NCBI RefSeq assembly: GCF_002835805.1
Contig: NZ_PISE01000022.1
Location: forward strand, 1-64,000
Length of the DNA: 64,000 bases
Reading direction: 5' to 3'
DNA from: Niallia nealsonii
Lineage (GTDB): Bacteria > Bacillota > Bacilli > Bacillales > Cytobacillaceae
Within the stretch, counting starts at the first letter, position 1. Every line of letters begins with the position of its first letter. Below, one piece after another: positions 29,373-45,748 of the stretch. The notes under the pieces were generated by a model. The model was given only the letters and a program-made list of their open reading frames with translations, had not been told where the DNA came from and made no database searches. The position numbers and the translations under genes are program-made.

Positions 29373-30878
29373 ATGCATAAAAACTCAAAAATTTTACAAC
29401 CGATGGGTAAAATTATTACATTTAATCCTACAGGCGAATATTATTTTTCAAAAGGCATTAAAGCATATCATCGAAGAGATTATTATAAATCATTAAAGTA
29501 TCTGCAAAGAGCGCAAGCGTTAGAGCCAGGAGAACCAATGATTCTATGCCAGCTTGCTATTGTTTATGCAGATACTGGAGAATACAAAAAATCAAATGAG
29601 CTTCTTCATCTTATTATTGAAGAGTTGGATGAAGAGATGGTGGAATGTTATTATTTCCTTGCAAATAATTATGCGCATTTAGGATTTTTTAAGGATGCAT
29701 ACTATCATGCAAATCTTTATTTGAAATTAGATCCAGATGGGGAGTTTGTGGAGGATACAGAAGATCTCCTAGAAGTATTGACACTTGAGTCAGATAATTT
29801 GCATGAGGAAGATGCATATGAAGAGGAAGATTTAATAACTAGACAGGAAGAAGCAAGAGAATTGCTTGAAACAGGACATTTTCCTAAAGCTGTTGAGGTA
29901 TTAAATAAGGTAATAGGCGATTATCCAGAGTATTGGTCAGCTTATAACAATCTTGCATTAGCATATTTTTATCTTGGAGATGTAAAAAAAGCAAATAGTA
30001 TCTTGGATGAAGTACTAGAAAAAAACATGGGGAACTTGCATGCACTATGCAATAAGTTAGTATTTGCTTTTTATGAAGATGAAAAGGAAAATGTACAGCA
30101 ATTAACGGAAATGCTAAAAAAAATCAATCCGATGTCCGTTGATCATCAATATAAGCTTGGGACAACATTTGCATTAGTAGGAGAATATACTCCAGCTTTC
30201 TTTTGGCTGCGGAAACTTTATAAACAGGGGTTTTCAGGAGATGCTTCTTTCCATTATTGGTTAGCCTATGCGGCTTTTTTTACAGGAAGAGAGAATTTTG
30301 CTACATCCATTTGGGAGAAAGTGTTGCAAGAAAATCCTGAGAAAAAAGGGCATGAACCATGGAATAAAATGACAAATAATGTTGTTGGATTTGAAGATCA
30401 TGTAGATTCTATTCGCAAAAGATTAGAAAGCGATCATTTGGAAGAGCGATTATTTGCATGGTTTTTAACAAGCGTTTCTTCTTATAAAGACGAAATAATT
30501 TCCTCTATCAAAATGCCAGAATATCTTGGTCTATCGCCGCTGGAAGAACAATATTATTCTTACATTAAAACGGGTCTTCAAATGAAAGAGCCGACACTTA
30601 TGCATGCACATAATACAGCATTATTGATGTATAAAAAACATCACCCAATTGGAACTTCTGAGGCAGGGTTATATTTAATGTGGTTTTCTGTTTTTATTGG
30701 ATTGCACAAAGACGGAATTTCTATGAAAAATAATCTGGCTTTTGCTGCTGCCATGGAATATATATGGCATAAGTACAGAAATGAAAAAATTTCACAACAA
30801 GAAGCAGCAGCTTATTACGATCTTTCTACTTCCACACTGCAAAAATACGTTAAATTAGTAACAGATTATTTAGGATAA
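29373..30878 (+). CDS. yvcD: Tetratricopeptide-repeat protein YvcD
   Basis: A 501-residue cytoplasmic TPR protein, in the same his-trxB position as in B. subtilis. At least two sets of TPR helices are clear: YYKSLKYLQRAQALEPGEPM with the next repeat, and FPKAVEVLNKVIGDYPEYWSAYNNLALAYFYLGDVKKA. An acidic stretch (about 140-160) separates them. Near the C-terminus, ISQQEAAAYYDLSTSTLQKYVKLV resembles a helix-turn-helix. Function unknown; TPRs suggest protein binding. ATG 29373 after TTGGAGGA is preferred to TTG 29361. Confidence 0.88.
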   Translation: MHKNSKILQPMGKIITFNPTGEYYFSKGIKAYHRRDYYKSLKYLQRAQALEPGEPMILCQLAIVYADTGEYKKSNELLHLIIEELDEEMVECYYFLANNYAHLGFFKDAYYHANLYLKLDPDGEFVEDTEDLLEVLTLESDNLHEEDAYEEEDLITRQEEARELLETGHFPKAVEVLNKVIGDYPEYWSAYNNLALAYFYLGDVKKANSILDEVLEKNMGNLHALCNKLVFAFYEDEKENVQQLTEMLKKINPMSVDHQYKLGTTFALVGEYTPAFFWLRKLYKQGFSGDASFHYWLAYAAFFTGRENFATSIWEKVLQENPEKKGHEPWNKMTNNVVGFEDHVDSIRKRLESDHLEERLFAWFLTSVSSYKDEIISSIKMPEYLGLSPLEEQYYSYIKTGLQMKEPTLMHAHNTALLMYKKHHPIGTSEAGLYLMWFSVFIGLHKDGISMKNNLAFAAAMEYIWHKYRNEKISQQEAAAYYDLSTSTLQKYVKLVTDYLG

Positions 30879-32208
<1,330 letters not shown>

Positions 32209-32219
32209 TTAGGTTTGTA

Positions 32220-32252
32220 AGAGGGAGATGCGAAAAAGTGTCACCCTCTTTT
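32220..32252 (+). terminator. Terminator after trxB
   Basis: AAGAGGG pairs with CCCTCTT around an 18-nt loop, then T-rich sequence. Confidence 0.6.
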
Positions 32253-32331
32253 AATTCTGCTGTAATAAAAGTGAAACATTTTTTGGGTAATATACAAGTA
32301 GAATTAACCCCCTTTAAGATATATATTTTTT

Positions 32332-32359
32332 GCATAGGTGATCAGCCTATGCTTTTTTT
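32332..32359 (+). terminator. Second terminator after trxB
   Basis: GCATAGG pairs with CCTATGC around a 7-nt loop, then seven T. Together with the hairpin at 32220 this gives tandem terminators. Confidence 0.75.
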
Positions 32360-32550
32360 GTGCCTGAAAATCATCTCCTTCTTTTAATGTTCGCGAAACC
32401 CATTTTCTTTATTACTAATGAAAAAAATAGAAAAGTGAAGAGTTATAGAAACAAAATAACGATTATTATTTGGAAAGATAGATGATTTATTTTATATATA
32501 TAAGTATATACATTGTAATAGAAGCGATAACATGCATGGAGGTCTTCTTT

Positions 32551-32688
32551 ATGAAAAAGGAGAAAGTGGTTAGCGGATATAGCAGCTATAAAGGGTCTGG
32601 AAAAATGCTTAACGCAATCGCTATGGATTTATTTCCAATAATATTCATCCTCAAACGAAAACAATCAAAAAATCTGGCTACTGGATGA
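32551..32688 (+). CDS. Unassigned 45-residue ORF
   Basis: ATG 32551 follows GGAGG at good spacing, and reads MKKEKVVSGYSSYKGSGKML. The second half is hydrophobic and then basic. In the next frame the sequence NNIHPQTKTIKKSGYW continues to 32718, so it could instead be a frameshifted remnant. I do not recognise it. A terminator hairpin follows at 32782, which supports a transcription unit here. The rest of 32209-33061 shows no other gene. Confidence 0.3.
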   Translation: MKKEKVVSGYSSYKGSGKMLNAIAMDLFPIIFILKRKQSKNLATG

Positions 32689-32781
32689 AAGAAGTCAGTC
32701 GAAATAATGGAATTTAGTAAATTTTAGTCTGTTTGATCAAAACAGCGGGAAAAAGACTAAACAGAAATAGTGAGTAAGCAG

Positions 32782-32819
32782 AAAGACCACTGTATGTCCT
32801 CTCAGCAAGTGGTCTTTTT
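32782..32819 (+). terminator. Hairpin terminator in the trxB-yvcI gap
   Basis: AAGACCACT pairs with AGTGGTCTT, followed by TTTTT. It could end the small ORF at 32551. Confidence 0.75.
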
Positions 32820-33061
32820 AGCTCGCCTTCAATCTGTTAATGGAGACTTACCGCCTGTCAAATAGGAATAAACTTTTATTCAAAAGCAATGCTAATGAAT
32901 AGATTAATCAAATATTGTCCAATTGGAAAAGCAGGGGCATTAAAAAGATGTATTTAGAGTTAGATTTGCAATACTCTCCTCTATTTTCTTTTTCTACCTA
33001 CAATTTTAGATGATTGATGCAAAAACTAGATTGCTGCCCTTTAAATACAAATGTCATTTTA

Positions 33062-33090
33062 TTGTGGGTGTGTCACATTAATAGTATAAT
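33062..33090 (+). promoter_or_regulatory. Sigma-A promoter for yvcI-rapZ-glmR-whiA
   Basis: TTGTGG (33062-33067), 17 bp, a perfect TATAAT (33085-33090), 60 bp before yvcI. Confidence 0.68.
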
Positions 33091-33149
33091 GAAGGGAATG
33101 GAGTGTGTTTGCCTACATAAGTTACTTATAAAAGTTTGAGGTGAATAAA

Positions 33150-33608
33150 ATGCAGCGAGTGACAAATTGTTTATTATTAAAGGATAATAAAGTACTTTTA
33201 TTACAAAAACCTAGGCGTGGTTGGTGGGTTGCTCCTGGAGGGAAAATGGAGCCAGGAGAATCAGTAAGAGACTCATGTATTCGTGAATTTAGGGAAGAAA
33301 CTGGTATCTATTTAAGAAATCCTAATATTAAAGGGATTTTTACTTTTATTATAAAAGATGGCGATAAGATAGTATCTGAATGGATGATGTTTACCTTTTT
33401 TTCTACCAATTCTGATGGCATTCATGTAGAAGAATCAGAAGAAGGAAAAATTGTATGGCATGACTTAGAAGAAATAAAAAATTTGCCAATGGCTGAGGGC
33501 GATTATCATATTTTAGATTATATGATCCATGGCAATGGGCTTATTTATGGCACCTTTACGTATACGCCTGATTTTAAATTGATTAGTTATCGATTAGATC
33601 CAAGCTGA
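33150..33608 (+). CDS. yvcI: Nudix hydrolase YvcI
   Basis: A 152-residue Nudix enzyme that would cleave a nucleoside diphosphate linked to another group; substrate not known. The Nudix box is complete: [23 protein letters not shown], with the REFREE core. The frame opens at GTG 33141, but that GTG lies inside the ribosome site TTGAGGTGA, so ATG 33150 is chosen. It starts the yvcI-rapZ-glmR-whiA cluster, conserved across Bacillaceae, and rapZ follows after 19 bp. Confidence 0.9.
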   Translation: MQRVTNCLLLKDNKVLLLQKPRRGWWVAPGGKMEPGESVRDSCIREFREETGIYLRNPNIKGIFTFIIKDGDKIVSEWMMFTFFSTNSDGIHVEESEEGKIVWHDLEEIKNLPMAEGDYHILDYMIHGNGLIYGTFTYTPDFKLISYRLDPS

Positions 33609-33627
33609 ATTTATAGGGGGAATAAAC

Positions 33628-34509
33628 ATGAGTGCGAGTGGATTGAATGAAACACAACTTGTCATTATTACTGGAATGTCTGGTGCTGGGAAAACAGTTG
33701 CGATACAAAGCTTTGAAGATCTAGGCTTTTTTTGCGTTGATAATTTGCCGCCAACTCTTTTACAAAAATTTCTAGAACTAATGAAGGATTCCAAGAATAA
33801 GATGAATAAAGTCGCATTAGTTATGGATTTAAGAGGAAGAGAGTTCTTTGACCATTTATTCAGTGCTCTTGATGAAATGGCAAAATCATGGGTGGCGCCC
33901 CGTGTATTATTTTTAGATGCGGAGGACAGCACCCTTGTAAGAAGATATAAAGAAACAAGAAGATCTCATCCTCTCGCACCATCGGGTCTCCCTTTAGAAG
34001 GCATAAAATTGGAACGAGAATTGCTAGAAGAATTAAAAGGCCGGGCTCAAATAATTTATAATACATCACAAAGTTCTCCGAGGGAATTAAGAGAAAAAAT
34101 CTTAAAGGAATTCTCTAGCAATAAAGATTCTATCTTCACTGTGAATGTTATGAGTTTTGGATTTAAACATGGTCTTCCAATTGATGCAGACTTAGTATTT
34201 GATGTGCGTTTTTTACCAAATCCTCATTACGTTGAGCATATGCGCCCGAAAACAGGTCTTGATGTAGAAGTGTCAAGTTATGTATTAAAATGGACTGAAA
34301 CAAATCAATTTCTTGAGAAAGTAATTGATTTATTGACGTTTATGCTTCCGCATTATAAAAAAGAAGGGAAATCCCAGCTAGTTGTCGCAATAGGGTGTAC
34401 GGGCGGACAGCATCGATCTGTTGCTTTATCAGAACACATCGGGCATCATTTTGAAAAAGATTATCATGTATCAATAACTCATCGTGATATGAAGAGGAGA
34501 AAGGATTAA
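33628..34509 (+). CDS. rapZ: RNase adapter / nucleotide-binding protein RapZ (YvcJ)
   Basis: A P-loop protein of 293 aa. Walker A GMSGAGKT lies at 16-23, FFCVDNLPP and DLRGRE follow, and the C-terminal signature [10 protein letters not shown] is intact. In E. coli RapZ controls glucosamine-6-phosphate synthesis through small RNAs; in B. subtilis YvcJ binds nucleotides and affects competence. glmR lies 5 bp downstream, which supports a shared role in cell-wall precursor balance. Confidence 0.94.
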   Translation: MSASGLNETQLVIITGMSGAGKTVAIQSFEDLGFFCVDNLPPTLLQKFLELMKDSKNKMNKVALVMDLRGREFFDHLFSALDEMAKSWVAPRVLFLDAEDSTLVRRYKETRRSHPLAPSGLPLEGIKLERELLEELKGRAQIIYNTSQSSPRELREKILKEFSSNKDSIFTVNVMSFGFKHGLPIDADLVFDVRFLPNPHYVEHMRPKTGLDVEVSSYVLKWTETNQFLEKVIDLLTFMLPHYKKEGKSQLVVAIGCTGGQHRSVALSEHIGHHFEKDYHVSITHRDMKRRKD

Positions 34510-34514
34510 TATGC

Positions 34515-35489
34515 ATGAGTGAAAATGAACAGCCTAGAATAGTAATCATCGGTGGCGGTACAGGTCTATCGGTTTTACTAAGAGGCTTAAAAAAGTATCC
34601 TGTTGATATTACAGCAATTGTAACAGTTGCCGATGATGGAGGGAGTTCTGGAAGATTAAGAGATGATCTTGATATCCCAGCACCTGGTGATATAAGAAAT
34701 GTATTGGCAGCTTTATCGGATGTGGAGCCTTTAGTAGAAGAAATGTTTCAGCATCGATTTTCAAACAGCAAAGATTTAGATGGGCATTCATTAGGAAATT
34801 TGATTATTGCAGCGATGACTTCTATAACAGGGAATTTTACGTATGCTATACAAGAAATGAGCAAGGTATTAAATGTTCGTGGGAAAGTATTGCCAGCAAC
34901 CAATCATAGTGTTGTATTAAATGCTTTAATGGAGGATGGCACAATCATCAGTGGCGAATCAAGAATTCCCCAAAGTGATAAGAAAATTCAAGAAGTATTT
35001 TTAACTCCAAAAGATTCTTCACCGCTGCCAGAAGCTTTGCAGGCGATACGTCATGCAGATTTAATTGTAATTGGACCTGGCAGTTTATATACAAGTATTT
35101 TGCCTAACTTAATTGTTCCAGAAATTGCAGAGGAACTAGTAAAAGCATCGGCTAAAAAAATATATATCTGCAATATTATGACACAAGCAGGTGAAACATT
35201 AAATTATTCCGCCAGCGATCATGTCAAAGCAATCTATAGACATATGAAGAATTCCTTTCTTGATACGATTCTTGTGAATAAAGAAAACATCCCTGAGATT
35301 GTACAGGAAAGATACAATGAAGAAAAAGCGAAACCTGTATTTTTTGATACAGATCAGTTGAAATATCTTGGCTTAAATGTCATTGTGGGAGATATTATTA
35401 GCTTAGATGAGGGAGCAATACGTCACAATACATTAGAAGTAGCAAAAATACTCTATTCTCTTTTAGACAAGGACGCTTTAAGCGAATAG
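34515..35489 (+). CDS. glmR: GlmR (YvcK), gluconeogenesis and cell-wall factor
   Basis: A 324-residue member of the CofD/YvcK family. The N-terminal GGGTGLSVLLRGLKKYP and TVADDGGSSGRLR form the nucleotide-sugar site. In B. subtilis it binds UDP-GlcNAc and stimulates GlmS, and is needed on gluconeogenic carbon sources. ATG 34515 is used; another ATG at 34511 is out of frame. AGGAGAAAGG at the rapZ end serves as ribosome site. Confidence 0.94.
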   Translation: MSENEQPRIVIIGGGTGLSVLLRGLKKYPVDITAIVTVADDGGSSGRLRDDLDIPAPGDIRNVLAALSDVEPLVEEMFQHRFSNSKDLDGHSLGNLIIAAMTSITGNFTYAIQEMSKVLNVRGKVLPATNHSVVLNALMEDGTIISGESRIPQSDKKIQEVFLTPKDSSPLPEALQAIRHADLIVIGPGSLYTSILPNLIVPEIAEELVKASAKKIYICNIMTQAGETLNYSASDHVKAIYRHMKNSFLDTILVNKENIPEIVQERYNEEKAKPVFFDTDQLKYLGLNVIVGDIISLDEGAIRHNTLEVAKILYSLLDKDALSE

Positions 35490-35679
35490 GAGTATCAACC
35501 ATAATTTGTAGTCTATTGATTAAGCGGATTACAGCTTATAATGAAAATGCAGGAATATTTTAAAAACCTAAAAATAAAAAAAGAGTATACTAGGTACTGC
35601 TCTTTAAATAATTTTGAACGCTATATTAATAATCTACGTGGATTACATAATATTGCGTTTTTTAATGGAGGTGAAGGAA

Positions 35680-36624
35680 ATGTCTTTCGCTTCAGAGACA
35701 AAAAAGGAACTAACTACAATTGAAGTCAAAAATTGCTGCGGAAAAGCGGAGCTGTCTGCGTTAATCCAAATGAACGGTACTTTATCTTTTTCTAATCAAA
35801 AATTAGTGGTGGATATACAAACCGAAAATGCAGCAATTGCGAGAAGAATCTATACGCTGATTAAAAGGTATTTTGATATTCCAGTAGAACTTCTTGTACG
35901 AAAAAAAATGCGGCTAAAGAAGAATAATGTTTATATGGTGCGACTTTCAACTAAAGCAAAAGAGATATTGGAAGAATTGAAAATATTAACAGAAAATTTT
36001 ATGTTTACACATGAAATATCAGCAGAACTTGTCAAGAAAAAATGCTGTAAACGATCTTATTTAAGAGGGGCTTTTTTAGCTGGCGGTTCTGTTAATAATC
36101 CTGAAACATCTTCTTATCACTTGGAAATCTTTTCATTATATAAAGAACATGTTGACGCATTATGTGAGTTAATGAATACCTTTGATTTAAACAGTAAAAC
36201 GTTAGAAAGAAAAAAAGGCTGTATCACTTATTTAAAAGAAGCTGAAAAAATTACCGAATTTTTAAATATTATTGGTGCGCATGGTGCACTTCTTCGTTTT
36301 GAGGATATTCGCATTGTGCGTGATATGAGAAATTCAGTGAATAGGCTGGTTAATTGTGAAACAGCTAATTTAAATAAAACAATTGGGGCCGCATTAAGAC
36401 AAGTCGAAAATATCCGTTTTATAGATAGGACAGTTGGTTTGCAAATATTGCCAGAAAAACTTCGTGAAATCGCTGAATTACGAGTAGCATATCAGGATGT
36501 TACATTAAAGGAACTAGGAGAGATGGTCACTTCTGGAAATATAAGCAAATCAGGCATTAATCATCGTCTAAGAAAAATTGATGAAATTGCCGAAGCTTTG
36601 CGAAGGGGAGAAAGTGTAGTTTAA
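35680..36624 (+). CDS. whiA: WhiA DNA-binding protein
   Basis: A 314-residue protein with an N-terminal degenerate LAGLIDADG-homing-endonuclease fold ([25 protein letters not shown]) and a C-terminal helix-turn-helix ([28 protein letters not shown]). In Bacillus it affects cell division and chromosome segregation. The frame is open to 35614, but GGAGGTGAAGG before ATG 35680 fixes the start at [11 protein letters not shown]. Confidence 0.94.
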   Translation: MSFASETKKELTTIEVKNCCGKAELSALIQMNGTLSFSNQKLVVDIQTENAAIARRIYTLIKRYFDIPVELLVRKKMRLKKNNVYMVRLSTKAKEILEELKILTENFMFTHEISAELVKKKCCKRSYLRGAFLAGGSVNNPETSSYHLEIFSLYKEHVDALCELMNTFDLNSKTLERKKGCITYLKEAEKITEFLNIIGAHGALLRFEDIRIVRDMRNSVNRLVNCETANLNKTIGAALRQVENIRFIDRTVGLQILPEKLREIAELRVAYQDVTLKELGEMVTSGNISKSGINHRLRKIDEIAEALRRGESVV

Positions 36625-36646
36625 TCTTTTTTCATACTATATAAAC

Positions 36647-36842
36647 AGGCAAGTTGCCCTATTAGAGGATTGCTCATTAAAAGGAGGAGTCATAAAGGTG
36701 ACTTGCCTTTAAAAATAGACTAGATTAACAAAAAATCAGTTTCAGAAAGACAAGGAATATTTTATCTAGGGCGACAAATCACTTTATGCCTTTTAGCGAT
36801 GTCTAAAAGGAGGTGAACTTTTGCATGGATAATAATAATTAA
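36647..36842 (+). promoter_or_regulatory. Leader before crh with two strong ribosome sites and mini-ORFs
   Basis: The stretch 36625-36927 holds no normal gene, but two near-perfect Shine-Dalgarno sequences: AAAAGGAGGAG (36679-36689) before GTG 36698, a 4-codon frame, and AAAAGGAGGTGA (36807-36818) before ATG 36825, a 5-codon frame MDNNN. The first mini-ORF sits in the right arm of a hairpin (AGGCAAGT 36648-36655 with ACTTGCCT 36701-36708). The meaning is unknown; a translated leader is one option. Confidence 0.35.
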
Positions 36843-36927
36843 ATGGCATCTATATTAATAGATGATGTTTTGATTGATTACTTGTATAATATAGAATAAT
36901 AACGTTTTCAGGAGGGATTGTGAAAAG

Positions 36928-37173
36928 ATGGTGGAAAAAGAAATAGTTGTTACGTTAAAAACAGGCCTGCAAGCTCGCCCAGCCGCAATATTTGTGCAAG
37001 AAGCATCCAATTATTTATCGGAAGTATTTATTGAGAAGGATGGAAGAAAAGTAAACGCAAAAAGTATAATGGGCATTATGGGGCTAGCGATTAATTCAGG
37101 TGCTACTATTAAGTTAATTATTGAAGGCAGCGATGAGATGGAAGCGCTTAAAGAACTTAGTGAGCTATTGTAA
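36928..37173 (+). CDS. crh: Catabolite repression HPr-like protein
   Basis: An HPr paralogue. Position 15 is Gln (KTGLQARPA) in place of the PTS-phosphorylated His, so it cannot carry PEP-derived phosphate. Ser46 (NAKSIMG) is kept for HprK, which allows it to act as a CcpA cofactor. At 81 aa it ends four residues short of the 85-aa B. subtilis Crh as I recall it. AGGAGGG precedes the ATG. It lies after whiA, as in B. subtilis, and its kinase gene is in the same window. Confidence 0.94.
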   Translation: MVEKEIVVTLKTGLQARPAAIFVQEASNYLSEVFIEKDGRKVNAKSIMGIMGLAINSGATIKLIIEGSDEMEALKELSELL

Positions 37174-37209
37174 AAGAACACCTCGCTTTTAAAAGCGAGG
37201 TGTTCTTTT
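37172..37209. terminator. Bidirectional terminator, crh / clpP
   Basis: A nearly perfect long palindrome with GC core ACACCTCGC / GCGAGGTGT, A-run before and T-run after. It serves both convergent genes. Confidence 0.93.
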
Positions 37210-37219
37210 GCAATAAAGT

Positions 37220-37831
37220 TTATTTATCGTTTTCTTTTTTCTCTGTTAATGTGCTGCGTGTAATGATATGGTCTACAAGGCCGTATTCTTTTGCTCTTTC
37301 TGCAGTCATAAAGTTATCGCGTTCTGTATCACGTCCAATTGTTTCAAGTGGTTGACCAGTACGCTCAGAAAGGATACCGTTTAATTTATCACGCAAGAAT
37401 AGAATTCGTTTTGCGGCAATATCGATTTCTGTTGCTTGCCCTTGAGCTCCACCAAGGGGCTGATGAATCATTACTTCACTATTTGGAAGACAGTAGCGTT
37501 TGCCTTTTTCACCTGCTGCAAGCAAAAATGCACCCATAGAAGCAGCCATTCCGATGCAGATAGTCTGCACTTTTGGTCTGATGAATTGCATTGTATCAAA
37601 AATAGCCATACCAGCAGTGATGCTTCCACCTGGACTATTGATATAAATAGAAATATCTTTTTCAGGGTTTTCCGCTTCTAAAAATAATAGCTGAGATACA
37701 ATTGAGTTTGCTACATTATCATCAATTGCGCTTCCTAACATAATAATGCGATCTTTTAATAGACGAGAATAAATATCATAAGCACGTTCTCCTCTATTTG
37801 TTTGTTCAATAACTGTAGGAATTAAATTCAT
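37220..37831 (-). CDS. clpP: ATP-dependent Clp protease, proteolytic subunit
   Basis: The serine protease core of the Clp machine, working with ClpX or ClpC in protein quality control. The triad is complete: Ser98 in GMAASMG, His123 in VMIHQPLGG and Asp172. 203 aa includes a slightly long charged tail ([10 protein letters not shown]). AAAGGAGG lies upstream. A CtsR box overlaps the promoter, predicting heat-shock derepression. Confidence 0.97.
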   Translation of the reverse strand: MNLIPTVIEQTNRGERAYDIYSRLLKDRIIMLGSAIDDNVANSIVSQLLFLEAENPEKDISIYINSPGGSITAGMAIFDTMQFIRPKVQTICIGMAASMGAFLLAAGEKGKRYCLPNSEVMIHQPLGGAQGQATEIDIAAKRILFLRDKLNGILSERTGQPLETIGRDTERDNFMTAERAKEYGLVDHIITRSTLTEKKENDK

Positions 37832-37918
37832 TGCAAATCCTCCTTTGAAATCATTTCACGTTATAAGTATTTGTTTCTGTCAGTATAGAATGAAATTTCT
37901 ATGCTGTATGTAATCATA

Positions 37919-37948
37919 ATGATACACGGATGGTCAATTAAGGTCAAA
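37919..37948 (-). promoter_or_regulatory. clpP promoter with CtsR operator
   Basis: On the plus strand GGTCAAT-N3-GGTCAAA (37932-37948) is the CtsR heptad direct repeat with one variation. On the minus strand TTGACC (37942-37947), 17 bp, TATCAT (37919-37924) make a sigma-A promoter whose -35 is the operator half-site. Confidence 0.85.
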
Positions 37949-38033
37949 CGATTACTACTATAAGTTAAGAATAATCATTCGAAGCCCATCTATTAGTACA
38001 ATTATATGCTGAAAAAGTGAAAGTATATAGTTT

Positions 38034-38059
38034 CTGATAAATTATATTGTCTTTATCAG
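38034..38059. repeat. Inverted repeat upstream of tRNA-Arg
   Basis: CTGATAAA and TTTATCAG are separated by 10 nt. It lies between the clpP promoter and the tRNA promoter. No T-run follows. Role unknown; may be an operator or chance. Confidence 0.35.
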
Positions 38060-38095
38060 CATACCCACTCACAATAATTTTAAACAATTCAAACC

Positions 38096-38124
38096 TTGCA
38101 AACAGAGGGGATTTAGCATATAAT
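38096..38124 (+). promoter_or_regulatory. Promoter of tRNA-Arg
   Basis: TTGCAA (38096-38101), 17 bp, a perfect TATAAT (38119-38124), 36 bp before the tRNA. Confidence 0.75.
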
Positions 38125-38160
38125 AGGAAGGTAAAACCTATATGTGGATCATTTTATGTT

Positions 38161-38232
38161 GCCCTCGTGGTGTAACGGATAGCACGTAAGATTCCGGTTC
38201 TTGAAATGGGGGTTCGATTCCCTCCGAGGGCG
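38161..38232 (+). tRNA. tRNA-Arg (CCG anticodon)
   Basis: A full cloverleaf: acceptor GCCCTCG/CGAGGGC, D arm with GTG...CAC-type pairing, anticodon stem TAAGA/TCTTG with loop TTCCGGT and anticodon CCG, and a T arm with GGTTCGATTCC. No CCA is encoded. It reads CGG codons. The same spot between clpP and cggR holds a tRNA-Arg in B. subtilis. Confidence 0.93.
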
Positions 38233-38238
38233 CTACTA

Positions 38239-38281
38239 TAAAAAACACCTTTTTGCCATCATAGCAAAAAGGTGTTTTTTA
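38239..38281 (+). terminator. Terminator after tRNA-Arg
   Basis: AAAAAACACCTTTTTGC pairs with GCAAAAAGGTGTTTTTT around a 7-nt loop. No gene is seen in 38282-38412. Confidence 0.88.
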
Positions 38282-38412
38282 TTATTTTGATGCTAGCTAT
38301 AAGTGAGAAGAGAATTGCCGATGATAAAAAGATAAGATTGCATATAGGGCTTGCATCAAAGAGAAAACTTCACTTTTTCGCCAAATTTCACTAAAAATAG
38401 ACTCATTTAAGT

Positions 38413-38441
38413 TGAATATCTCTAACACTGGTGTTAGAATA
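38413..38441 (+). promoter_or_regulatory. Promoter of cggR and the glycolytic operon
   Basis: TTGAAT (38413-38418), 17 bp, TAGAAT (38436-38441). The start site would be near 38448, upstream of the CggR operator. Confidence 0.75.
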
Positions 38442-38475
38442 ATTTTGTAGCAGGAATGTTTTTTTTTGCATCCAC

Positions 38476-38511
38476 TGGGACATAATATGTCTATGTGGGA
38501 CTTTCGATGAC
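38476..38511 (+). promoter_or_regulatory. CggR operator
   Basis: Two units of TGGGAC-N6-TG(T/A)C, at 38476-38491 and 38496-38511, joined by 4 bp. This follows the B. subtilis CggR operator plan (CGGGAC-N6-TGTC, N4, repeated), with the first C replaced by T in both. It lies between the promoter and cggR, so the repressor would block elongation. Confidence 0.87.
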
Positions 38512-38536
38512 CACTGTAAGTGAAGGAGCTACATCA

Positions 38537-40613
<2,077 letters not shown>

Positions 40614-40630
40614 TTTTAGGCCTTACTAAA

Positions 40631-40688
40631 ATTAAGAGTGTAGTGCACTACACTCTTAATCAAACAGCGGAAACATCTTGTTTCCGCT
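40631..40688 (+). promoter_or_regulatory. Tandem hairpins between gapA and pgk
   Basis: 40631-40660 is a perfect 30-nt palindrome (arm ATTAAGAGTGTAG). 40666-40688 is a second hairpin, AGCGGAAACA with TGTTTCCGCT, followed by ATTTT. Likely a partial terminator or 3' stabiliser that keeps gapA mRNA above the downstream genes. Confidence 0.68.
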
Positions 40689-40722
40689 ATTTTAAAAAAA
40701 TAGTAAGTGGAGGGTATCTATA

Positions 40723-41907
40723 ATGAACAAGAAAACAATCCGCGATATCGAATTAAAAGGAAAAAAAGTATTTGTCCGTGTAGATTTCAACGTACCGATG
40801 AAAGATCAAACAATTACGGATGAAACAAGAATCCAAGCTGCACTTCCTACAATTAATGAATTAGTAGAAAAAGGTGCAATTGTTATCTTAGCTAGCCACT
40901 TAGGACGTCCAAAAGGTGAAGTAGTAGAAGAGTTACGTTTAACTCCAGTTGCTAACCGCCTTTCAGAGCTTTTAGGTAAAGAAGTTGTGAAAACAGACGA
41001 GTCTTACGGGGATACAGTTAAAGCAGAAATCAGCAAACTTTCTGAAGGAGATGTTCTTCTTCTTGAAAATGTTCGTTTCAATGCTGGCGAAGAAAAAAAT
41101 GATGCAGAATTAGCAAAAAACTATGCAGAACTTGCTGACGTTTTCGTAAATGATGCATTTGGGGCAGCACACCGTGCGCATGCTTCAACAGAAGGTATTG
41201 CACATCATATTCCTGCAGTATCAGGTTTATTAATGCAAAAAGAATTAGATGTTCTTGGAAAAGCTTTATCTAATCCAGAGCGTCCATTTACTGCTATCAT
41301 TGGTGGAGCAAAAGTTAAAGATAAAATCGGTGTTATCGAAAATTTACTTGAAAAAGTAGATAACCTAATTATTGGCGGCGGTTTAGCTTATACTTTTGTG
41401 AAAGCACTAGGACATGAAGTTGGTTTGTCTCTTTTAGAAAAAGATAAAATTGAACTTGCTAAATCATACATGGAAAAAGCAAAAGAAAAAGGCGTGAAAT
41501 TCTATATGCCTGTAGATGTTACAATTGCAGACGATTTTTCAGAATCTGCAAACATCAAACAAGTTTCTATTGAAGAAATTCCATCTGATTGGGAAGCTTT
41601 AGATATCGGTCCTAAAACAGCAGCAATTTATGCTGATGTAATTAAAAGCTCTAAATTAGTAATTTGGAATGGACCTATGGGTGTATTCGAAATGGATACA
41701 TTTGCTAAAGGTACAAAAGCAGTAGCAGAAGCACTTGCTGAATCTCAAGATACATACTCTGTAATTGGTGGGGGAGATTCTGCGGCGGCAGTTGAAAAAT
41801 TTGATTTAGCTGATAAAATGAGTCATATTTCCACTGGTGGCGGTGCATCATTAGAATTTATGGAAGGCAAAGAACTTCCAGGCGTTGTAGCATTAAACGA
41901 TAAGTAA
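40723..41907 (+). CDS. pgk: Phosphoglycerate kinase
   Basis: Makes ATP from 1,3-bisphosphoglycerate. N-terminal substrate motif [13 protein letters not shown], then [24 protein letters not shown] at the hinge, and the nucleotide motif [12 protein letters not shown] near the C-terminus. 394 aa is standard. GTGGAGGG precedes the ATG. tpiA follows 36 bp later. Confidence 0.98.
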   Translation: MNKKTIRDIELKGKKVFVRVDFNVPMKDQTITDETRIQAALPTINELVEKGAIVILASHLGRPKGEVVEELRLTPVANRLSELLGKEVVKTDESYGDTVKAEISKLSEGDVLLLENVRFNAGEEKNDAELAKNYAELADVFVNDAFGAAHRAHASTEGIAHHIPAVSGLLMQKELDVLGKALSNPERPFTAIIGGAKVKDKIGVIENLLEKVDNLIIGGGLAYTFVKALGHEVGLSLLEKDKIELAKSYMEKAKEKGVKFYMPVDVTIADDFSESANIKQVSIEEIPSDWEALDIGPKTAAIYADVIKSSKLVIWNGPMGVFEMDTFAKGTKAVAEALAESQDTYSVIGGGDSAAAVEKFDLADKMSHISTGGGASLEFMEGKELPGVVALNDK

Positions 41908-41940
41908 GCAATAATAAACATAGCATGAAAGGATGTATGA

Positions 41941-45554
<3,614 letters not shown>

Positions 45555-45604
45555 TAAATTTAAAGGATTGTTTCTTTGAATTTAGTTATACAATATAGGG
45601 TCAA

Positions 45605-45649
45605 AAAAACCTCTTACTTATATATATTTTATATAAGTAAGAGGTTTTT
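45605..45649 (+). terminator. Terminator after eno
   Basis: AAAAACCTCTTACTTATAT pairs with ATATAAGTAAGAGGTTTTT around a short loop. Strong, and T-rich on the plus strand. Confidence 0.92.
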
Positions 45650-45748
45650 ATTTGTTTATAATTATCTATGTGCATTTTGGGGGAGAACAAGTAATTGCAT
45701 TTGTTGCAGATTAATAAAAGTAATTTAATAAAGAGATGTAAGCAGCGA

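Noticed and set aside
35541-35723. 60-codon ORF before whiA
   Set aside because: It overlaps the true whiA start and ribosome site in another frame; no ribosome site of its own.
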